DNA from: a virus
Virus record (IMG/VR): IMGVR_UViG_3300031576_000087
Span: 1 to 46,834 of that record
DNA: 46,834 bases
Strand: one strand, 5' to 3'
Shown: piece after piece, positions 41,901 through 46,834 of the stretch
How positions within the stretch are numbered: the first letter of the stretch is position 1
Layout: each line of letters opens with the position of its first letter
Notes under the pieces: generated by a model
What the model saw: only the letters and a program-made list of their open reading frames with translations
The model's database searches: none
Told to the model about the DNA's origin: nothing
Translations under genes and position numbers: made by a program

Positions 41901-43976
41901 ATGTCAGATAAAAAAGACGTAAAAACAATTTCTATGGCACCTGGCGACGAAGCGCCTCCCAAAGACGACAGGCGCTTTAAAAGAACATTTATCGACGCAC
42001 TTGATCCAACGATGAATAGTCAAGATCCACTTGCTCAGATTTTTACCGAATTAAAGAAAAATCAAGATCTACAGGCAATCAAATTAAGCTTTAGTGAAGA
42101 TCCTATTCGGACTGCAGACTATTCTTCTATTTATAAAAAACGCGCCTCAATGATCCCGAACCTTCTTTTGAAGCGTGTTCGGGATACCGAAGAAATGGTC
42201 GGCGGCGTTATTCTTCCTCTTAAAGCCAGTCAGGTTTCTTTATTTGGTCGCCCACGACCTAATCGTTTTGACATCGGCTTCACTATCAACATTAAGCCGG
42301 ATATTTATGAACAGTTCGACGATGACAAAATAGAGGCTATTAAAAAAGATATAGTTCCAAAGCTTCGCGAGATCATTTTAAATTGTGGTAAAAACACCGG
42401 ATTAAAGGACCGCGATAAATCTACATTTTCACAATTCTTAAAACAGATCGTTGAAGACGTATACGTGTTTGGATGGTGGGCCACTGAAGTTCGCAAAGAT
42501 CCTCTTGGTAGTTTTCACAGCTTCCGTGCTGTTGATTCCGGCACTATTTATTTTGCTATGCCCACCAAAGACAAAAGCAAAGAAGCGGAAAATATACGAC
42601 GTAAGGCAAAAGAAATTCTTTCTCGCCTTGAAGGTCATAAAATTCCGATTGAAAAATTTTCTCAAGGTGAATATACTTGGGTCCAGGCCATTGAAGAACA
42701 GCCATTTCAAGTTTTTACCGACGATCAACTGATTGTATGGAGCCTTAGCCCGTCCACTGACATTATGCGCTGTGGTTACCCCACGACTGTTATCGAACGC
42801 ATAATTAATTCAATTACTACTCATATTAATTTGACTACTCACAATAAGATGTTCTTCTTGAATGGTCGCGCATCTCGCAACATGATGATTTTTAAGTCTG
42901 ACAATTTGGATGATACAGACATCATTGCTATTCGCCAACAAATGGCAAATCACATCAACACTCCAAATGCTGCATGGCGCATGCCAGTATTCGGTATATC
43001 ACAAAAAGATGAAATTGATATTAAACCTCTAGATGGCACCGGAAGAGATATGGAATTCCAGTATCTCGCCGACCTGAACAAGCGCATGATCTTGGCAGCC
43101 TTCCAAACAAGCCCAGATGAAATCGCCGCCCTTGGATACTTATCTCGTGGAACTAATTCTCAATCACTTTCTGAATCTAATAATGAATGGAAATTGCTTA
43201 AATCTCAAGAATCTGGCCTTAGACCTCTTTTAAACTCTATTGAAGATTTCTTAAACGAACGCCTCTTGCCTAAAATTAATCCAGATTGGGCTAAATTAGT
43301 AAGCATCAACCTCCAGGGTCTAGATGCAGATAGTCCAGAAAAAGAAGCCACATTACTTAGCCAATCGTCTTCTCTATATTTCACATTCAATGATGTATTA
43401 GATAAGGTTGAAAAGGATCGTGTAGGTGTTGGCGGTGATTTCCCAATGAATGCTGCATACTTGCAGATCATTGAGAAATATTTTACCATGGGTGAAATTC
43501 TAGAAACATTTGAACCTGAAAGATATAAAGGTGCTAGAAAAAATCCAGACTTAGGTTTTTACATTAATAATCCCGCTTGGTTCCAGTTTCAACAAATGAA
43601 AATGCAACAACAGCAAATGCAAATGCAGCAGACACAGATGCAACAAAATCCACAGGGTGCCCCACCTCAGCCCGGACAACCGCAAGGTCCACAAGGACAA
43701 TCAGTTCAACCACAGGATGCACAGCCACAAGACGGTCAAGCACAGCAACCACAAGATTTAGACTCTTCAGTTGATCAATTAGCTCAGATGATTGGCGATA
43801 CTGGGCTAACTAAGAGTGAAGATAATTTGCCAGTCAACCGTAAAGAATTATTGAAACGACATAAGGCAGCTAAGAAGAAGCTTATGGACGAATTCTCAAG
43901 AGATACCAAATCCATGCTCGATGAAATCGTAGCAACGCTCGACGGCAAGAAGCCAGATGATGGCCATGGTCATTAA
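41901..43976 (+). CDS. Portal protein
   Basis: 691 aa. The central part fits phage portals: the first alpha/beta region (VYVFGWWATEVRKDP...), a long helical wing and ILAAFQTSPDEIAALGYLSRGT, a stretch typical of portal stem regions. From about residue 560 to 630 it is Gln/Met/Pro-rich (QQMKMQQQQMQ, QPGQPQGPQGQ), a flexible region before a charged helical C-terminus. Position between TerL and MuF-like gene supports it. It forms the dodecameric ring that DNA passes through. Confidence 0.82.
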   Translation: MSDKKDVKTISMAPGDEAPPKDDRRFKRTFIDALDPTMNSQDPLAQIFTELKKNQDLQAIKLSFSEDPIRTADYSSIYKKRASMIPNLLLKRVRDTEEMVGGVILPLKASQVSLFGRPRPNRFDIGFTINIKPDIYEQFDDDKIEAIKKDIVPKLREIILNCGKNTGLKDRDKSTFSQFLKQIVEDVYVFGWWATEVRKDPLGSFHSFRAVDSGTIYFAMPTKDKSKEAENIRRKAKEILSRLEGHKIPIEKFSQGEYTWVQAIEEQPFQVFTDDQLIVWSLSPSTDIMRCGYPTTVIERIINSITTHINLTTHNKMFFLNGRASRNMMIFKSDNLDDTDIIAIRQQMANHINTPNAAWRMPVFGISQKDEIDIKPLDGTGRDMEFQYLADLNKRMILAAFQTSPDEIAALGYLSRGTNSQSLSESNNEWKLLKSQESGLRPLLNSIEDFLNERLLPKINPDWAKLVSINLQGLDADSPEKEATLLSQSSSLYFTFNDVLDKVEKDRVGVGGDFPMNAAYLQIIEKYFTMGEILETFEPERYKGARKNPDLGFYINNPAWFQFQQMKMQQQQMQMQQTQMQQNPQGAPPQPGQPQGPQGQSVQPQDAQPQDGQAQQPQDLDSSVDQLAQMIGDTGLTKSEDNLPVNRKELLKRHKAAKKKLMDEFSRDTKSMLDEIVATLDGKKPDDGHGH

Positions 43977-44806
43977 TGACAAAGACTCTCCAAAACCTTT
44001 TAGAAGAAATCATTCGTAAAACCTTCAACGGTTTTCGTCTTAACCTACTCGGCCCCGATCGGATCAATAAAGCATTTGTTTTATCTCTTAAGGGGAGCAA
44101 GTACGATCCACATACGAGCATCGGTTCGGCTTATCTTCATGCCAATGCCCTTAATACTACCAATCCAAATTCTATAGATAAAAAAACAATTGAACGCATT
44201 CGAGATGTTGCTGAAAAGTATATCGATCAGCTGGAAGAAAAATCTGTTGCTGATATTATTCGTATCGTTGCAGACCATACCGCTGAATTAGATAACCAAT
44301 CGAAGATCTCAGGCAGATCTGTTCGGGACCTTCTCCTTAGTGATGAAGGTGAAGAAGTTATTAAGCAAATCAAAAAAGAACTTAAAGAACAGAAGCAGCG
44401 CATTGACAGGGCTGCAAATGTTATTGCCGATCATCAACTTTACAATGCACAAAATTATGGAGCTTTCGATGGAGTTCTCGCTGCAGCTAAAGCGATTGGA
44501 ATTGACGATCCTACCGTAATAAAAATCGGAGTATTAGACGACAGCCGATGCAAGTATTGTTGGCGTTTGTGGACGATGCCCGATCAAGTAACTCCTAAAG
44601 TATATAAACTTAGTCAACTGTCGGCCAGTCCAGGTGATTGGAGAAATCCAGATCCATCCGTCAGCCCAACGCACCCTTTATGTCGTGACGTTCTCGTTAC
44701 AATTATGCCCGGATTTTCATTTAACGAAAAAGGCAAGATTATTTACAAAGGTCTCGATCCTGAGACCGGCAAGTTGTGGGACGAGCACGCCAAGCAGGGA
44801 TCTTAA
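43976..44806 (+). CDS. MuF-like minor head protein
   Basis: 276 aa. The C-terminal 90 residues hold the MuF signature: DDSRCKYCWRLW, then HPLCRDVLVT, a D...C..C...H..C pattern in which Cys and His may bind metal. The N-terminal part is helical. Follows the portal gene with TAATG overlap, the standard portal-MuF order. It is thought to act in head assembly or to be packaged with DNA. Confidence 0.7.
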   Translation: MTKTLQNLLEEIIRKTFNGFRLNLLGPDRINKAFVLSLKGSKYDPHTSIGSAYLHANALNTTNPNSIDKKTIERIRDVAEKYIDQLEEKSVADIIRIVADHTAELDNQSKISGRSVRDLLLSDEGEEVIKQIKKELKEQKQRIDRAANVIADHQLYNAQNYGAFDGVLAAAKAIGIDDPTVIKIGVLDDSRCKYCWRLWTMPDQVTPKVYKLSQLSASPGDWRNPDPSVSPTHPLCRDVLVTIMPGFSFNEKGKIIYKGLDPETGKLWDEHAKQGS

Positions 44807-45252
44807 CGATCGGTTTCGTACTCGTTCTTTACGTAGTTATAAAAATCCTCTTCTTTATTGCCGTTGATTTTCCCGCCAGTAATTCCATATTCAAGTAGAT
44901 ATTTAACATTGCCCTGACCAGGTTCTGGAAACAATTCAAAATTATCTTCCGTTGTATCTCGTGGACTATAGAAGCCTCCCAGGCTTTTTCCTATAGTTTT
45001 CAAGATTTCTTCATAGTGACCCCAGGTGCCTAATTGCATTGAGGTGCAATCAAATCCACCTTCATTATAGTGAAGAAAAATATTGAGTTGGCGTTTCTCG
45101 CCCTTATATTCGAAACTGGCTACAATGTAATCTGGTGATGTTTCGGTAAGCCTCACTTGCAGGAGGTCCACTTCTAATTGTTTTTTTAAAATCCTGACGA
45201 TGGACTCTACCGTGTACTTATTCGAAATGATCAATCGTGCATCCACACTCAT
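44803..45252 (-). CDS. Hypothetical reverse-strand protein, 149 aa
   Basis: A single gene on the opposite strand within the head genes, with its own promoter, structured leader and AAGGAG site. The stop overlaps the MuF stop in the convergent direction. It has a mixed alpha/beta sequence (SIVRILKKQLEVDLLQVRL, FEYKGEKRQLNIFLHY) but no known motif. This layout is typical of a moron gene, an inserted gene expressed independently of the lytic program. Confidence 0.7.
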   Translation of the reverse strand: MSVDARLIISNKYTVESIVRILKKQLEVDLLQVRLTETSPDYIVASFEYKGEKRQLNIFLHYNEGGFDCTSMQLGTWGHYEEILKTIGKSLGGFYSPRDTTEDNFELFPEPGQGNVKYLLEYGITGGKINGNKEEDFYNYVKNEYETDR

Positions 45253-45375
45253 AACAACTCCTTAAAAAGCCCGTATCGTGGGCCAGCCGTGTTTACTTGC
45301 AGTGCCTTATAAACAGACGTGCTTCTTTCCGTCACCGCCACGGACTCAGCGGCCATCACTGCAGCACTTGTATTA
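45253..45375 (-). promoter_or_regulatory. Structured 5' leader of the reverse-strand gene
   Basis: A leader of about 120 nt from the promoter to the ATG. It contains a 7-bp long-range pair TGCAGTG/CACTGCA, a CCGT/ACGG or CCGC/GCGG hairpin, and ends in the terminator-like hairpin. It looks like an attenuator or riboswitch. No known riboswitch class matches that I can see. This, with the promoter and the HNH upstream stretch, accounts for the 257-bp gap; no other gene is seen in 45253-45509. Confidence 0.4.
45264..45283 (-). terminator. Attenuator-like hairpin with U-tract before start codon
   Basis: On the - strand GCCC-ACGATAC-GGGC (45269-45283) is followed by TTTTT (45264-45268), and then at once by AAGGAG (45258-45263) and the ATG. 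A short stem, so termination may be partial or controlled by upstream leader folding. Confidence 0.45.
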
Positions 45376-45381
45376 ACTATG

Positions 45382-45410
45382 ATTCTATCAGTGGCCTATT
45401 GGCTTGTCAA
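45382..45410 (-). promoter_or_regulatory. Strong sigma-70-type promoter of the reverse-strand gene
   Basis: Consensus -35 TTGACA (45405-45410), 17-bp spacer, -10 TAGAAT (45382-45387) on the - strand. The closest match to consensus in the window. It fires against the late transcript. Confidence 0.8.
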
Positions 45411-45509
45411 TGTAAGGTTTACACATTAAAAGTCTCAAAATCACACAACAATCACATAAAATTCCTTAATTAAATCAAGCGTTTAGGCCAAAAACTTAAT
45501 AATGAGGTT

Positions 45510-46157
45510 ATGGATATCACACAAAAAATCTGTACGCAGTGTAAGTACCCAAAATTATTGTCAGATTTTTCTATAGGTAATAGTTCATTGGGTCGTAGTA
45601 ATAAATGTAAAAAATGCAAATCTGAATATTATGAATTAAACAAGAATGAGATTATTGCAAAAAGTAATGCATACTATCAAAAAAATAAAGAGAGGATTCG
45701 AGTTCAGGCTATCGAGAGAAGAAAAAATAAAGCCACAGAATATAATGCCAAAAAGAGAGAATATTACAAAACTGAAAAGGGCGGGGCCGCAATAAAAAGG
45801 TATACTTCTGATAAATTAAAAAATGATCTTCAATTTAAGCTCAGACATGCATTAAGGACTAGATTAAATAAAGCCATAAAGCGTGGCCTTAGAGAAAGTT
45901 CCGCTGTTCGTGATCTTGGTTGCACTATCGACCAACTTAAACAGCATCTTGAATCCAAATTTCAATCCGGTATGACTTGGAATAATTGGGGAAGAACGGG
46001 CTGGCACATTGATCATATAAAACCACTAGCTAGTTTTGATCTAACTGACCGTGAACAATTATTGCAAGCAGTTAATTACACGAATCTTCAGCCGTTGTGG
46101 TGGAAAGATAATTTAGAAAAAAAGAAAAAAGATTTTTTATATGAAAAAACTATCTAA
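45510..46157 (+). CDS. HNH homing-type endonuclease, second copy
   Basis: 215 aa. The N-terminus has a zinc finger (ICTQCKYPKLL, NKCKKCKSEYY) absent from the first HNH protein, then a basic Tyr/Lys/Asn-rich linker. The nuclease core GWHIDHIKPL and YTNLQPLWWKDN is shared with the copy at 40100. The C-terminal 85 residues are about 75-80% alike by eye. It overlaps the prohead protease start by 17 bp, suggesting insertion just before that gene. Confidence 0.85.
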   Translation: MDITQKICTQCKYPKLLSDFSIGNSSLGRSNKCKKCKSEYYELNKNEIIAKSNAYYQKNKERIRVQAIERRKNKATEYNAKKREYYKTEKGGAAIKRYTSDKLKNDLQFKLRHALRTRLNKAIKRGLRESSAVRDLGCTIDQLKQHLESKFQSGMTWNNWGRTGWHIDHIKPLASFDLTDREQLLQAVNYTNLQPLWWKDNLEKKKKDFLYEKTI

Positions 46158-46834
46158 AAATATTACCGTAGCTGCCATTCTCTCAGCTGAAACTCCAGAT
46201 ACAACGGGGGAAATTCTTGACATTCGCAATGCAGATATTTCTACATTGCAAACAGGCAAAGCTCCATTGAATACAGAACATACAAACCCAGATGATATTG
46301 CTAAAGAAGGCGATAAGGATTTCAAAGGTTTTAATACTATAGTTGGTCGCGTAGTAACAGCAAAAAAGATTTTTAGTGAAGATGACTGCGACAATCAATA
46401 TGAAACAAAAGCATGGAACGATCTACAGGTTCCACTAATATTCGGCTATTTGGAATTTTGGGATTCGCCGGATGCTCACGATAACGCTAAGGCTGCCGCT
46501 TCATTGGTGCGCATGGCTCATCAGGGCAATTTTGAACACATGATAGGGTTCTCAGTAGAGGGACAAATTTTAAAACGAGAAGGAAATCGGCTTTCGGAAA
46601 CTGTGATAAAAAGAATTGCAGCGACCGGTAAGCCAGCCAATAAGGCTGCAAGAATTGAAGGGGTTGTGCATGACTCGGCATCAAGCGGAGACAACGTTTC
46701 TAAAACCGCACAGGATGACACAGATATCCTGCGCAAAACCATCAATACAAAGCAATGGCAGGTAGTTCAAGATTTTGGATTATCCAATGCCTTGTTTAGT
46801 TTAAGAAAGGCCTTAGAGGCCGGTACCCCATCGG
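46141..46834 (+). CDS. Prohead protease-like protein (partial, runs off the window)
   Basis: Open reading frame from ATG at 46141 to the window end (231 codons and 1 base), no stop reached. It has a conserved-looking start AAILSAETPDTTGEILD, H47 in NTEHTN and S138 in IGFSVEG, the His and Ser positions of phage prohead (XkdF/U35-type) proteases, which mature the capsid. The gene order portal, MuF, protease supports this. There is no Shine-Dalgarno site, only an A-rich upstream stretch (AAAAAAGAAAAAAG), perhaps altered by the HNH insertion. Confidence 0.65.
   Translation, partial: MKKLSKNITVAAILSAETPDTTGEILDIRNADISTLQTGKAPLNTEHTNPDDIAKEGDKDFKGFNTIVGRVVTAKKIFSEDDCDNQYETKAWNDLQVPLIFGYLEFWDSPDAHDNAKAAASLVRMAHQGNFEHMIGFSVEGQILKREGNRLSETVIKRIAATGKPANKAARIEGVVHDSASSGDNVSKTAQDDTDILRKTINTKQWQVVQDFGLSNALFSLRKALEAGTPS

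Noticed and set aside
45404-45432. A + strand promoter TTGTCA-17-TAAAAG before the second HNH gene
   Set aside because: The -35 is the same bases as the opposite promoter read backwards, and the -10 matches only 4 of 6; too weak to list.
45253-45509. Known riboswitch (fluoride, c-di-GMP-I, guanidine, glutamine)
   Set aside because: Short partial matches such as GACGGAAAG occur, but none of the class consensus cores is complete.

Overview
This is a stretch of a double-stranded DNA tailed-phage genome of low to moderate GC. It is coding-dense, with overlapping stops and starts and two long divergent gene blocks. The phage assignment rests on a terminase large subunit, portal, MuF-like head protein and partial prohead protease on the + strand, plus a complete phage replication and recombination set on the - strand. 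The size of the gene set, and the absence of tail genes so far, suggest a large genome. The host is probably a Gram-negative bacterium with an ordinary sigma-70 system. The window carries several promoter-like pairs of TTGACW-type and TATAWT-type hexamers 17 bp apart, Shine-Dalgarno sites of the AGGAG type, and exported proteins with Sec-type signal peptides. The host genus cannot be read from the sequence.

Layout. (1) 42-12324, - strand: an accessory, probably early region. It holds a pentapeptide-repeat protein next to a tandem duplication, a PcfJ-domain protein, an exported thioredoxin-fold protein, a 2-oxoglutarate oxygenase, a peptide deformylase, a uracil-DNA glycosylase, an exported subtilisin-like protease, a ClpP-like protease and an AAA+ ATPase. 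Several of these units have their own promoter. (2) 12357-32212, - strand: replication, recombination and repair. It holds a DnaB-like helicase, primase, RecA/UvsX-like recombinase, a putative UvsY-like mediator, gp32-like SSB, DNA polymerase III alpha (DnaE), a metallophosphoesterase, RuvC-like resolvase, an exported trypsin-like protease, an SbcC/Rad50-like ATPase and a GroEL chaperonin. Between primase and recombinase lies a 220-nt gap that looks like a structured RNA with a tRNA-like T-arm. (3) 32213-32337: a divergent promoter region. (4) 32338-37602, + strand: a UvsW-like helicase, a sigma-70-like factor without region 4.2, a GroES-like co-chaperonin and an SbcD/Mre11-like nuclease. (5) 37586-46834, + strand: DNA packaging and head genes (small and large terminase, portal, MuF-like, prohead protease). 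These are interrupted by two related HNH endonucleases and by one reverse-strand gene with its own promoter and a structured leader.

How the parts fit. The phage appears to build its own replisome from DnaE, helicase, primase and SSB. It also has a T4-like recombination system (UvsX, UvsY-like, gp32-like, UvsW-like, SbcCD) and a resolvase. A GroEL/GroES pair is split across the divergent promoters. The sigma-like factor sits just before the packaging genes and may control late transcription.

Most unusual content: the ClpP-like/AAA+ gene pair, the two exported serine proteases, the uncharacterised RNA element at 14971-15190, the attenuator-like leader at 45253-45375, and the sigma factor that ends within region 4. 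All functions are read from motifs and gene order only; no database search was run.
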